Assembly: GCA_030549955.1 (NCBI GenBank)
Contig: JAUQQI010000137.1
Span: 10,500-22,531 of the forward strand
Reading direction: 5' to 3'
Source: Chloroflexota bacterium
GTDB taxonomy: Bacteria > Chloroflexota > Dehalococcoidia > JAUQQI01
DNA length: 12,032 bases
Shown here: positions 1 to 7,071 of the stretch, in pieces
How positions within the stretch are numbered: the stretch's first letter is position 1
Layout: the number at the start of each line of letters is the position of its first letter
Notes under the pieces: generated by a model
What the model was told of the DNA's origin: nothing
Database searches by the model: none
Seen by the model: the letters and a program-made list of their open reading frames with translations, nothing else
Position numbers and translations under genes: made by a program

Positions 1-56
1 GCTGTCCCCACGGCCGCCAGACTCACCGCAAGGATGAACGCACGGCGGGACATCAT
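1..56 (-). CDS. Partial exported protein, N-terminus only
   Basis: Only the first codons are in the window; the gene continues off the left edge. Reading leftward from ATGATG, the translation begins MMSRRAFILAVSLAAVGTA. This is a basic n-region followed by a hydrophobic stretch and small residues, as in a Sec signal peptide or N-terminal anchor. The first ATG overlaps the TGA stop of the thioredoxin gene (ATGA), and a GAGGAA Shine-Dalgarno lies just upstream inside that gene, so the two are probably co-translated. Next to a CcmG-like thioredoxin, a cytochrome c maturation partner such as a CcmH-type protein would fit, but that is a guess from context. Either ATG (56 or 53) could be the start. 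Confidence 0.6.
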   Translation of the reverse strand, partial: MMSRRAFILAVSLAAVGT

Positions 57-589
57 CGCCGGAGTTCCTCGACCAGGGCCACCAGACTGCTCTCGGTGAG
101 CGGGCCGTTCCACTTCCGGCGGATGGTGCCGTCAGGGGATATGAAGTATGTCTCGGGAACCCCTGTGACGCCGTAATCGACAACCACCGACCCGGTTGGG
201 TCCGGGCCATTGGGAAACGTCAGCCCGAACTCCCGGATATAGGCCCGGGCCGATGCTTCATTATCCCAGATATCGACCCCGACCACCACTACACCCCGGT
301 CCCGGTAGCGCTGCCAGACCGATTCGAGGACCGGCGCCTCGGCCCGGCACGGGGCGCACCACGATGCCCAGAAATTAACGACGACCACCTTGCCCCGCTG
401 GGCGCCCAGGTCGAATCGGCCGCCGTCAAAGAGGGCGAGGCTGAAATCAGGGGCCGGTCGGGGCCGGACGGGGACCAGAGCCGCCGAAATACCCTGACGC
501 GCCAGCCCAAAGGCAAGAAGCCCCAGCAGACCGAACGCAAAGGCTGTGATCAGGCCCAGCCCGGCAAGGCGCGCCATTACCCTGACCAA
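53..589 (-). CDS. Membrane-anchored thioredoxin-like protein (TlpA/ResA/CcmG type)
   Basis: Predicted extracytoplasmic thiol-disulfide oxidoreductase that keeps substrate cysteines reduced, most often apocytochrome c before heme attachment. The 178-residue product has an N-terminal hydrophobic anchor (about residues 6-30), a short linker and a thioredoxin fold. The active site is WCAPC (residues 77-81), and the cis-proline lies in GVPET (143-147), a motif typical of CcmG/DsbE and ResA. Length is normal for the family. It overlaps the next exported-protein gene by ATGA, consistent with a cytochrome biogenesis operon. The start is uncertain. TTG at 589 has GGAG five bases upstream; ATG at 577 is a stronger codon but has only a close AGGG, and would give 174 residues with the anchor intact. 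A TATAAT on this strand at 589-594 lacks a recognisable -35. The fold is certain; the cytochrome role is inferred. Confidence 0.88.
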   Translation of the reverse strand: MVRVMARLAGLGLITAFAFGLLGLLAFGLARQGISAALVPVRPRPAPDFSLALFDGGRFDLGAQRGKVVVVNFWASWCAPCRAEAPVLESVWQRYRDRGVVVVGVDIWDNEASARAYIREFGLTFPNGPDPTGSVVVDYGVTGVPETYFISPDGTIRRKWNGPLTESSLVALVEELRR

Positions 590-605
590 TTATACTCCGA
601 GTAGG

Positions 606-634
606 TTGACACGATCCTACACCTCCGCTACCAT
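606..634 (+). promoter_or_regulatory. Sigma70-like promoter of the KaiC/HTH unit
   Basis: A perfect -35 TTGACA (606-611) is followed after 17 bases by TACCAT (629-634), matching four of six bases of the -10 consensus. Transcription would begin near 641, leaving a leader of about 33 bases before the ATG at 674. The site sits in the short divergent gap between the thioredoxin and KaiC-like genes. Confidence 0.5.
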
Positions 635-673
635 TCGAATCGCCCGCACCCGAATCCAGAGGGCGGCTGGCAG

Positions 674-1579
674 ATGACCGAGGAATACGGCGTTCCCAGA
701 CATGAGGCCAGGCCCGTCGAAGAGGCCGTTGAAACCCTTCGGGAGGCGGGAAAACGTGCCCCCCGCCTCTTCGGAATCCCCACCGGGGTGGATGGCCTCG
801 ATGACCTTTTCTTTACAACCCGCTTCGAAAACGGGACGCCGAAAAAGGTGCCCCTCGGCGGCTACCCGGCGCTGGCGGTAATCAACCTCACCGGGGTAGC
901 TGACACCGGCAAAACCCTGATGGCTGAGCAGTTTGCGGTCAAGCAGGCGTCTCTGGGCTACCCGGTCTGCCTTGTCACGGTGGAGGCGCCGGCGGCCTTT
1001 GCAGCCGCGGCCCTCCGAGCCCGCGCGGGGGCGATGGGCATCGACTACGCGGGGGTTCAGGACCGGATCGTCCTGATCGATGCCGCCTCCCACGCCCAGC
1101 TTCGGGATGATGTGCCCACCCTGCTTGCAACCCTGGCCCACGCAATCCGTAAGTTCGACACTAAGTCGGTCGTTATCGACTCGGTAACCGGCCTTTTTGA
1201 AGCCAAAGAGATCTTCGCCCGGCAGGTCGTTCGCCAGCTCTTTAACTTTATGAAGCGGTGGTATCAGACCTCGATTTTCGTCTCGCAGAAGCGGACCGGC
1301 CACGAGGAGCTTACCGCCGAGGCGGCCGGCGGCTATGCCGTAAGCCACATTGTCGACTGCACCATCGTCCTAGCCAAGCGCCTGATTCAGACCCCGGCCG
1401 AGACGCGGCTGTACGGCCGCCCGCTCGGTGAAGTTGTCCGCCTGATTCGGGTCGACGGGTGCCGCCTTTGCGGCCACAGCACCGCGACTCACATCATGGA
1501 AATCACCGAGACCGGCCTCGTGAGGGTGGGACCACCCATCTCGCGACTGGGAGGTCGAGAGGTCCATGCCGGAGGTTAA
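674..1579 (+). CDS. Single-domain KaiC-like RecA-superfamily ATPase
   Basis: Soluble 301-residue ATPase of the RecA/DnaB/KaiC superfamily, probably acting in regulation or sensing; its partner and output are unknown. The Walker A motif is GVADTGKT (residues 74-81) and the Walker B is VVIDS (166-170). The upstream GIPTGVDGLDDL segment (34-45) is typical of KaiC homologues. There is one KaiC domain, not the tandem pair of cyanobacterial KaiC, so a clock function should not be assumed. It most resembles the KaiC-domain families of archaea and thermophiles, such as the AF_0795-like group, by my recollection. Near the C-terminus CRLCGHSTATH (263-273) offers C-x2-C-x-H-x4-H, a possible zinc or redox site. 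AGAGGG lies ten bases before the ATG. It overlaps the HTH gene by 14 bases. Family assignment is firm; the function is not known. Confidence 0.88.
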   Translation: MTEEYGVPRHEARPVEEAVETLREAGKRAPRLFGIPTGVDGLDDLFFTTRFENGTPKKVPLGGYPALAVINLTGVADTGKTLMAEQFAVKQASLGYPVCLVTVEAPAAFAAAALRARAGAMGIDYAGVQDRIVLIDAASHAQLRDDVPTLLATLAHAIRKFDTKSVVIDSVTGLFEAKEIFARQVVRQLFNFMKRWYQTSIFVSQKRTGHEELTAEAAGGYAVSHIVDCTIVLAKRLIQTPAETRLYGRPLGEVVRLIRVDGCRLCGHSTATHIMEITETGLVRVGPPISRLGGREVHAGG

Positions 1580-1994
1580 GCCGCAGGAGGTCAAGCCGGA
1601 CGGCCTTTCGCTGGCGGTCTTCTTGAAGTGTCTGGAGCTTATCGGTGGGCCGCGCCGGCTCTTCGAGCTGCGTAATCTCACCTGGGTGCCCAGCCTCATG
1701 GAGGCGTCGTACGCGGTTGTCCTACGGGAGCACTTCAACCGGACCGAGGACGAGATCGCCCGGTTCCTGGGCCTGTCCCGGGCATCGGTCCGGAATATCC
1801 TCCAGGCCGACCCGGAGGCGGTCCGGGAACGGCTCGAAGGCGTGCTCCAGGAGCGGCGCCGTAGCGCCCACGTGCACATTGCGGGCGGTCTTGCCCGCCT
1901 CGCCTACCGGACCATTCGGCTGGAAGGCCCTTCCCTGGGCCTGCTTGACGAGGTCGGGTCCGCCCTGGCAGCCTTTCAGCAGACCGGAGCTTAA
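1566..1994 (+). CDS. HTH protein, near-KaiC partner family
   Basis: Small 142-residue protein that appears to be the obligate partner of the KaiC-like ATPase. Residues about 59-80 (RTEDEIARFLGLSRASVRNI and following) form a helix-turn-helix resembling sigma70 region 4 or CRISPR-free transcriptional HTH domains: an entry helix, the LGLSR turn and a recognition helix. The N-terminal half is rich in hydrophobic helix, and residues after 100 form another amphipathic segment. TIGRFAM describes a probable regulatory domain (TIGR03879, near_KaiC_dom, from memory) found in proteins encoded beside KaiC homologues, and this protein fits it. The ATG at 1566 lies inside the 3' end of the ATPase gene with GAGAGG just upstream, so the two are probably translationally coupled. 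DNA binding is inferred from the HTH; no target site is known. Confidence 0.75.
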   Translation: MPEVKPQEVKPDGLSLAVFLKCLELIGGPRRLFELRNLTWVPSLMEASYAVVLREHFNRTEDEIARFLGLSRASVRNILQADPEAVRERLEGVLQERRRSAHVHIAGGLARLAYRTIRLEGPSLGLLDEVGSALAAFQQTGA

Positions 1995-2008
1995 GGGCTT
2001 CTGAGCCC
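1995..2008. terminator. Small hairpin between convergent genes
   Basis: Perfect 5-bp stem GGGCT/AGCCC with loop TCTG, directly after the HTH stop codon and three bases before the stop of the permease gene on the other strand. It is the only sequence separating the two convergent units (16 bases). It has no following T-run in either direction, so it is at best a weak or factor-assisted bidirectional terminator. Confidence 0.35.
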
Positions 2009-2010
2009 GG

Positions 2011-2904
2011 CTAAACCTGAAGGCGGGGGTCCAAGGCTTCCCGGAGGCCGTCACCCAGGAAGTTTACACTTATTACCGTTAGCGAGATCAGGGCCCCGGG
2101 ATAAATAGCCAGGGCCGGAACCGTCCGCAGGTAGCGCTGGGCATCCTGCAGCATGTTGCCCCAGGATGCCTGGGGCGGCTGGACCCCGTAACCCAGGAAG
2201 CTCAGGGCCGATTCGAGGAGAATCGCGCTGGCGACCTGCAGGGTTGCGGCCACGATGATGGGGGCCAGGGTGTTCGGGAGGATGTGGATAAAGATTATCC
2301 GGCCTGACCCGGCCCCGACAACCCGGGCGGCCTCGACAAACTCGCGCTCCCGCAGGGAAAGGAACTCGGCCCGGATGATTCGAGCGACCGCCGGCCAGGA
2401 AAGCCCCCCGATAATGAGGATAACAAACGTGAGGTTTGTCTGGAGAAACGAACTCAACACAAGGGCCAGGGGCAGAATCGGGATGGCAAGCATGACGTTG
2501 ACCAGGGCCGAAAGGAGCGCATCAACCTGCCCCCCGTAATAGCCGGCCGCTGCCCCGACCAGAACGCCGACGGCCACCGTCAGGACGGCCGCCCCGAAGC
2601 CGACGCTGAGCGATATCCGCCCGGCGTGGAGGAGCCGGCTCAAGAGGTCCCGGCCAACGTCGTCGGTGCCCAGCGGGTGCTCCGGACTCGGCGGCGCAAG
2701 GATCTCAAGGCTGGCGGCATCGGGGTCGTATTTTGAAGCCACCGGCGCCAGGGCCGATGCCACCACTAGGACCCCGAGGATAACGGCACTGGCCAGGGCC
2801 AGATGGTGCTGCCGAAACCTCCGCCACGCCCGGCGGGCCGGACTTAAAGTCCTCCGGGCACCGATGGTCGCTTCGGCGTGTTCGCCGGTGGCCGCCGGGG
2901 GCAT
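2011..2904 (-). CDS. DppC/OppC-type ABC transporter permease
   Basis: Inner-membrane permease of a dipeptide/oligopeptide/nickel-type ABC importer, 297 residues, normal for the family. It begins with a cytoplasmic OppC_N-like segment (RRAWRRFRQHHLAL, 24-37) and a first membrane helix (about 38-56). The family signature HPLGTDDVGRDLLSR follows (77-91), then five more helices. The ATPase-contacting EAA loop is FVEAARVVGAGSGRIIFIHI (189-208). SFLGYGVQPPQASWG (235-249) is also characteristic. It starts three bases after the DppB-type gene stops and would pair with it in the membrane. It is the last gene of the operon. The usual DppD/DppF ATPase genes do not follow, since the next gene is convergent. 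Confidence 0.93.
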   Translation of the reverse strand: MPPAATGEHAEATIGARRTLSPARRAWRRFRQHHLALASAVILGVLVVASALAPVASKYDPDAASLEILAPPSPEHPLGTDDVGRDLLSRLLHAGRISLSVGFGAAVLTVAVGVLVGAAAGYYGGQVDALLSALVNVMLAIPILPLALVLSSFLQTNLTFVILIIGGLSWPAVARIIRAEFLSLREREFVEAARVVGAGSGRIIFIHILPNTLAPIIVAATLQVASAILLESALSFLGYGVQPPQASWGNMLQDAQRYLRTVPALAIYPGALISLTVISVNFLGDGLREALDPRLQV

Positions 2905-2907
2905 CGT

Positions 2908-3858
2908 TCAACTCAGCCTGATCCGGGGGTCAACCCAGCCGTAGGCCAGGTCGGCCAGCAGGTTGCCGATGACGGTAAGCACGGCCATGGTCATAAACGC
3001 GGCCATCAGAACCGGATAATCCCGGCTCGCCAGAGCTTCGGCCAGGAGACGGCCCATCCCGGGCCAGGCAAAAACGACCTCGGTTATCATCGCGCCCCCG
3101 ACGAGGCTTCCGCCCTGAAGCCCAACCAGGGTGACCAGCGGCAGGAGCGCATTCCTGAGGGCGTGGCGGGTCAGGACGGCCCACTCGCTCAGCCCCTTCG
3201 CCCGGGCAAGCCGGATGTAATCCTGATGGAGGACCTCGAGGAGACTCGACCGGACGTAGCGGCTCCAGGCGGCGATGTACATGGTTGCCAGGACACTGGC
3301 CGGGCCGATGAGATGCACAAGCCGGTCGACAGGGTCGTACTCAAGGCCAATGGTGGCGATTCCACCGGAAGGCAGAATTCGGAGTTTGACCGAAAACACG
3401 AGGAGGACCATCATCCCGAGCCAGAAGGTGGGGATCGATACCCCGAGCATCGCGGCAACACTGGCCAGGTACTGAATGACCCGCCAGCGGCTGACTGCAG
3501 AGATAACACCAAATGGAACGGCCAGGACGAGGGCGATAACCAGGGCCGCGGCCATGAGCTGGACGGTATTCGGGAGCCGGCCAGCCAGCACGCTGACGAC
3601 CGGCTCCCGGTACCGGAATGAAATGCCCCAGTCACCCCGCAGGACTCCCCCGAGCCACCGGATGTACTGAATCGGGGGCGGCTGGTCCGTTCCAAGGAGT
3701 CGGGAGATCCGCTCGAGGTCCTCCGGCCCGGCATCGGGTCCGGCATAGAGGGCCGCCGGCCCCCCCGGCGCGAGCTGGAGCAGTCCGAAGAGCAGGACTG
3801 AAATCACCAGCAGAGTCGGGATGGCCAGGAGGGTCCGGCGGATGAAATAGCGATTCAT
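2908..3858 (-). CDS. DppB/OppB-type ABC transporter permease
   Basis: Inner-membrane permease, 316 residues, with the classic family start MNRYFIRRTLLAIPTLLVIS and an N-terminal helix ending at LAPGGP (29-34). A periplasmic segment carrying YIRWLGGVLRGDWG (65-78) precedes five further membrane helices. The EAA loop lies at about 214-240 (YIRLARAKGLSEWAVLTRHA and following) and contacts the ATPase. VFAWPGMGRLL (262-272) is another hallmark. ATG lies three bases after the stop of the binding-protein gene and has only a weak Shine-Dalgarno (GAGCAG), so translation probably depends on coupling and would be lower than that of the binding protein. Substrate is probably a small peptide-like or amide compound; the sequence alone does not identify it. 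Confidence 0.93.
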   Translation of the reverse strand: MNRYFIRRTLLAIPTLLVISVLLFGLLQLAPGGPAALYAGPDAGPEDLERISRLLGTDQPPPIQYIRWLGGVLRGDWGISFRYREPVVSVLAGRLPNTVQLMAAALVIALVLAVPFGVISAVSRWRVIQYLASVAAMLGVSIPTFWLGMMVLLVFSVKLRILPSGGIATIGLEYDPVDRLVHLIGPASVLATMYIAAWSRYVRSSLLEVLHQDYIRLARAKGLSEWAVLTRHALRNALLPLVTLVGLQGGSLVGGAMITEVVFAWPGMGRLLAEALASRDYPVLMAAFMTMAVLTVIGNLLADLAYGWVDPRIRLS

Positions 3859-3861
3859 TGA

Positions 3862-5517
3862 CTACTGCTCAACCCACCACTCAGCGGCGTTCCACATCTC
3901 CAGGTAAGCGGGGGCGGGCTTGTAGCCCTTAAGGCGCTTGTTGACGGGGGTGTGGTCGGCCCGCCAGGCGACGAATACATAGGCCGGGTCCTCGTTGACC
4001 ATTTTCAGGGCCTGGGCGTAGAGGGCCTTGCGCTGCTGGCGGTCAATGGTCGACTGGGCCTTCAGAAGAACCTCATCAAGTTGGGGGTTGCAGTACCGGC
4101 CCCAGTTCGTCGTCGGGTTCCTTTCAGGGCAGAGGTAGTGCTGGGCCAGGTCAGCCGGGTCAACGTAGCGGCCGGTGTAGGAGTAGGCCATCTCATACTG
4201 GCCCCGGGGCAGGGCGTTGCCCCACATGGTTGCAACGTCGACGTTTTTGATGCGGGTTTCGATGCCGATTTCCTTCCACTGACTGCCGATGAATGATAGA
4301 ATCTGAACCCGCTCCTGCTCGCCGGCAATGTTCAGGATTTCAAAGCTGAGCCGCTGGCCGCCCTTGGCCCGGATGCCGTCCGGTCCCGGCTGCCACCCCG
4401 CCTCATCAAGAAGCCGCCGGGCCCGGTCGGGATTGTAATCAAACCTGTCGATCTCTTCGCTGTAAGCCCATGACGTGGGCGGGATCAGGCTCCAGGCGGG
4501 CTGAACCAGGCCCCGCAGGACGGTTCCGGTCAGGGCCTTCCGGTCGAACCCGTAATTCAGGGCAAGGCGGACCCGCCGGTCGGCAAGCCGCGGGTCCTGG
4601 TTATTCACCCAGATGATCCAGGGCGAGGTCGCATTCGTCGTGATGAGCTGGATATGGCTCATCCGCTGGATAATCGGCACCTGGTCGCTGAGCATCCGGA
4701 ACCGGATGTCGACCTCGCCGGTTTCGAGCTGGTTGGTCAGGGTGTTTGCGTCGGTGATGACCTTGATGATAATCCGGTCAAGGTAAGGCCGGTCCGGAAG
4801 GTAATAGTCCGGGTTTCGCTCGACCATAATGTAGTTTCCGGGCCGCCACTCGACGAACTTAAAGGGTCCAAGGCCAGGCCGGTTTGTGCGGAACCACTCG
4901 TGGGTTGCCAGGTCCCTGGGCGCCACATTCCCGAGGATGTGCTGGGGCAGGATGGTCACGATCGCGACCCGGTCAAGGAAGGCCGCGTCGAGTGCCTTGA
5001 ACCGGAAGACGACGGTGTAGTCGTCGGGCAGGTCAACCGACTCGATCTGGTTCCACCCCACCCGGCCCCGAACCGGAACATCGGGGTGCATGATCGTCTG
5101 GTAGGTGAAGAGTACATCCCGGCTCGTAAAGGGCTGCCCATCGTGCCACTTCACGCCACGACGGAGCTTGAAGGTCCAGACGAGGCCGTCCCGGGAGATA
5201 CCCCCATTTTCCGGCGTGGGGACCTGCTCGGCGAGAGCCGGGATGTACTCCTGCTTTTCGTTGATGCGGATAAGGGGTTCATTAATCAGGTCAGCCACTT
5301 CCTGCGCCACCGTCAGGCCCGTAATCGGGCCCCAGAGGCGGTCGGGCTCCTGGTGCAGGCCGACCGTCACCTGCCCGCCCCGGCGGGGCTGTCCGACCGG
5401 GGCCTGGGTTGCGGCCCCAGGTTGCTGGGGCGCCTGCGGGGATGGGCCGCAGCCCCCCAGGGCGGTACCGGCCCCAAGGAGCACCATGCCGCCGATAAAC
5501 TTACGCCGGGTCCACAT
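3862..5517 (-). CDS. Family 5 extracellular substrate-binding lipoprotein
   Basis: Solute receptor of the ABC importer, 551 residues, SBP_bac_5 family (dipeptide, oligopeptide, nickel and related ligands). The N-terminus MWTRRKFIGG has a twin-arginine motif, followed by a hydrophobic stretch and the lipobox LGGC (residues 20-23), so it is predicted to be Tat-exported, lipidated at Cys23 and tethered outside the membrane. A Pro/Gln/Ala-rich linker runs to about residue 46. The family signature is at about 114-140 (WTFKLRRGVKWHDGQPF and RDVLFTYQ). The start is set by a very strong Shine-Dalgarno at 5528-5537. The gene overlaps the second creatininase-family gene by 17 bases. The ligand is unknown; operon context suggests it is the substrate of the adjacent hydrolases. 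Confidence 0.93.
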   Translation of the reverse strand: MWTRRKFIGGMVLLGAGTALGGCGPSPQAPQQPGAATQAPVGQPRRGGQVTVGLHQEPDRLWGPITGLTVAQEVADLINEPLIRINEKQEYIPALAEQVPTPENGGISRDGLVWTFKLRRGVKWHDGQPFTSRDVLFTYQTIMHPDVPVRGRVGWNQIESVDLPDDYTVVFRFKALDAAFLDRVAIVTILPQHILGNVAPRDLATHEWFRTNRPGLGPFKFVEWRPGNYIMVERNPDYYLPDRPYLDRIIIKVITDANTLTNQLETGEVDIRFRMLSDQVPIIQRMSHIQLITTNATSPWIIWVNNQDPRLADRRVRLALNYGFDRKALTGTVLRGLVQPAWSLIPPTSWAYSEEIDRFDYNPDRARRLLDEAGWQPGPDGIRAKGGQRLSFEILNIAGEQERVQILSFIGSQWKEIGIETRIKNVDVATMWGNALPRGQYEMAYSYTGRYVDPADLAQHYLCPERNPTTNWGRYCNPQLDEVLLKAQSTIDRQQRKALYAQALKMVNEDPAYVFVAWRADHTPVNKRLKGYKPAPAYLEMWNAAEWWVEQ

Positions 5518-6331
5518 GCTGGTGTTCCCTCCTTTCTGCAGGCCGAAACTGGCCCAAGAATCCGAGCGTCTGCTTTATGTAGTCGACCGACGCGTTGACC
5601 GCCGCCTCGACCGCAAGCCTGCCCTTTTCGGCCGAAGCCTGTGACGGCCGGCCCCAGACCCCGGTCGGGCTGAGGCTAACAAACGGCGCAAACTCGAGGT
5701 ACGACGGGGGCTGGGGCGGCACGAAATCCGGGGGGGTGCCCCGCACCAGCTCGGGCGTAAGATAAAGCAAAACCGAAGTTTCGAGGTCGCCGGCGTGGAT
5801 GTCGCCTGCCGGGAAAACTTCCCGAAGGGCCGGACCGGCCAGGGTAAAGGGCTGAAGCCAGACCGCTGTCAGGGACGGGTGCTCGTAGTTGAGCTGGCGA
5901 ACCGCCGTCTTGACGACCGGGTTGCCCCAGGGTCGCGCCCCCGGACCCGTCGGCAGCCCGTGACCGTTTATGACTACGAGCTTGCGGATTCCATGAACTT
6001 CCAGCGAGCCGGCAATGTCGGCCACCACTCCCCAGAGGGTTTCAGGCTCGAGGCTGATAGTCCCCGGCTGGCCCCGGTGCGGCCCCGAGGTTCCGACCGG
6101 CCAGACCGGTAGAAGGAAGACGGCGGCGTCCAGCCGTCCGGCAATCCGGGCAGCCAGGGCGCCGACGATGATGTCGTCGGTTCCGACCGGGAGGTGGGGC
6201 CCATGGGGCTCGTGCTGGGCCAGGGGCAGGATGGCCACCTCAGGCCGGACCCGTTCGAACTCGGGGGACGTATTCTCAAGGGTGAACACCGTACCCATCG
6301 GTAAGACGCTGCCCTTACCCTGAGTCGCCAT
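5501..6331 (-). CDS. Creatininase-family metal-dependent amidohydrolase, divergent copy
   Basis: Cytoplasmic hydrolase of the creatininase superfamily, whose members open cyclic amides or deformylate using two metal ions (creatininase, archaeal FAPy deformylase, MftE). The 276-residue product keeps likely metal ligands Glu41, His43 and Asp52 in EPHGPHLPVGTD (41-52), His124 in NGHG (122-125) and Glu184 in HAGDLETS (179-186). Where the paralogue encoded upstream has the family-typical NGHGGN, this one has about ten extra residues (NGHGLPTGPGARPWGN), which would change the active-site rim. The ATG at 6331 was chosen because GGGAGG lies just upstream and it overlaps the previous gene by 17 bases. 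The frame is open to 6430, but that extension is low-complexity Arg/Pro/Ser. ATG at 6298 is a second option. Reaction unknown. Confidence 0.85.
   Translation of the reverse strand: MATQGKGSVLPMGTVFTLENTSPEFERVRPEVAILPLAQHEPHGPHLPVGTDDIIVGALAARIAGRLDAAVFLLPVWPVGTSGPHRGQPGTISLEPETLWGVVADIAGSLEVHGIRKLVVINGHGLPTGPGARPWGNPVVKTAVRQLNYEHPSLTAVWLQPFTLAGPALREVFPAGDIHAGDLETSVLLYLTPELVRGTPPDFVPPQPPSYLEFAPFVSLSPTGVWGRPSQASAEKGRLAVEAAVNASVDYIKQTLGFLGQFRPAERREHQHVDPA
5528..5537 (-). promoter_or_regulatory. Very strong Shine-Dalgarno of the binding-protein gene
   Basis: AGAAAGGAGG on the minus strand, ten bases before the ATG at 5517 and inside the 3' end of the preceding hydrolase gene. It is the longest anti-SD match in the operon, consistent with the receptor being made in excess over the permeases. 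Confidence 0.7.
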
Positions 6332-7049
6332 GGCCCTCCCGGGCAAGCCACTGGACGGCATCAAGAACGTAGCGGGTGATGGCCTCGACCCGGGCCGCGA
6401 ACGCCCGCCGGCCCTTCTCGGCGTCGGCAAACCCGGGACACCCCCAGACGCCCTCGGGATTCAACCGCTCCATGGTGACATAGTCCAGAAACTCCCGGCC
6501 GACGCTCAGCGCGCCGTCGGGTCGTGGCGGGCGGACAAGGTCGGGCCGCAGGTAGAGGACCACCGAGGTTTCGACTTCTCCGGCGTGGACCTCACGGTCG
6601 GCCGTTGCGAAAATTGGGCTGTCGCCGGGGAGCAGGGCCAGCGACTCGGGGGCCAGAAGAACTTTCAGGGAGCTCAGGGTTCGATTGAGCTTTTCCACGG
6701 CCGGCTCCAGGATGAAGTTGCCGCCGTGGCCGTTAATAACCACAAGCACCCGGACGCCCTGCTCTTCGAGGGACCGGGCAATGTCGCCCAGAACGGCCGC
6801 CAGGGTTGCCGGCTTGAGCCAGACCGTTCCACCCAGGGGACCGTGGCATTCGCTCAGGCTCACCGGCAGCGGCGGCAAAAGCCAGGCGTTGAGTCGTTCG
6901 GCAACCTGGCGGGCCAGGGCGTCCACCGCCAGCAGGTCGGTGCCGACCGGGAGGTGCGGCCCGTGCTGTTCGGTGGCGCCGATCCCGAGGACCGCAAGTT
7001 CGGGCCGACGGCTCCGGAAATCCGACCAGGTTGCCCGGTTATCAAGCAT
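6315..7049 (-). CDS. Creatininase-family metal-dependent amidohydrolase, canonical copy
   Basis: A 244-residue creatininase-superfamily hydrolase with all family motifs intact: EQHGPHLPVGTD (27-38; ligands Glu27, His29, Asp38), INGHGGN (105-111; His108) and HAGEVETS (155-162; Glu160). The length is typical. The encoded enzyme is probably a cytoplasmic oligomer acting on a cyclic or formyl amide. It lies directly upstream of a divergent paralogue with a 17-base overlap, so the pair probably arose by tandem duplication and may form a hetero-oligomer or act on successive intermediates. Translation starts six bases after the flavin-enzyme stop codon; a GGAGGG ribosome-binding site sits in the loop of a small hairpin at 7054-7071. 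The family also includes mycofactocin and riboflavin/F420 pathway enzymes, but no other genes of those pathways are here. Confidence 0.9.
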   Translation of the reverse strand: MLDNRATWSDFRSRRPELAVLGIGATEQHGPHLPVGTDLLAVDALARQVAERLNAWLLPPLPVSLSECHGPLGGTVWLKPATLAAVLGDIARSLEEQGVRVLVVINGHGGNFILEPAVEKLNRTLSSLKVLLAPESLALLPGDSPIFATADREVHAGEVETSVVLYLRPDLVRPPRPDGALSVGREFLDYVTMERLNPEGVWGCPGFADAEKGRRAFAARVEAITRYVLDAVQWLAREGHGDSG

Positions 7050-7053
7050 GCCC

Positions 7054-7071
7054 GGTCAGCCCTCCCTGACC
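7054..7071 (-). promoter_or_regulatory. Hairpin displaying the ribosome-binding site of the canonical creatininase gene
   Basis: In the operon mRNA, GGUCAG-GGAGGG-CUGACC forms a perfect 6-bp stem whose six-base loop is the Shine-Dalgarno. The 3' arm contains the UGA stop of the flavin-enzyme gene. The AUG follows four bases after the stem. A ribosome terminating there would melt the hairpin, so it may tune coupling between the two genes. Confidence 0.4.

Noticed and set aside
589..594. TATAAT on the minus strand before the thioredoxin gene as a promoter
   Set aside because: No acceptable -35 is found at 15-19 bases, and it overlaps the possible TTG start, so it may be chance.
617..1348. 243-codon open frame on the minus strand
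   Set aside because: It is antisense to the KaiC-like gene, whose Walker motifs and partner overlap leave no doubt about the coding strand.
2878..3621. 247-codon open frame on the plus strand
   Set aside because: It is antisense to the DppB-type permease; composition is hydrophilic low-complexity without motifs.
4654..5598. 314-codon open frame on the plus strand
   Set aside because: It lies opposite the binding-protein gene, which has a signal peptide, lipobox and family motifs. The antisense product shows no recognisable fold.
6332..6430. N-terminal extension of the divergent creatininase gene
   Set aside because: The extra 33 codons are low-complexity Arg/Pro/Ser inside the upstream gene and lack family homology, while ATG 6331 has a good Shine-Dalgarno.
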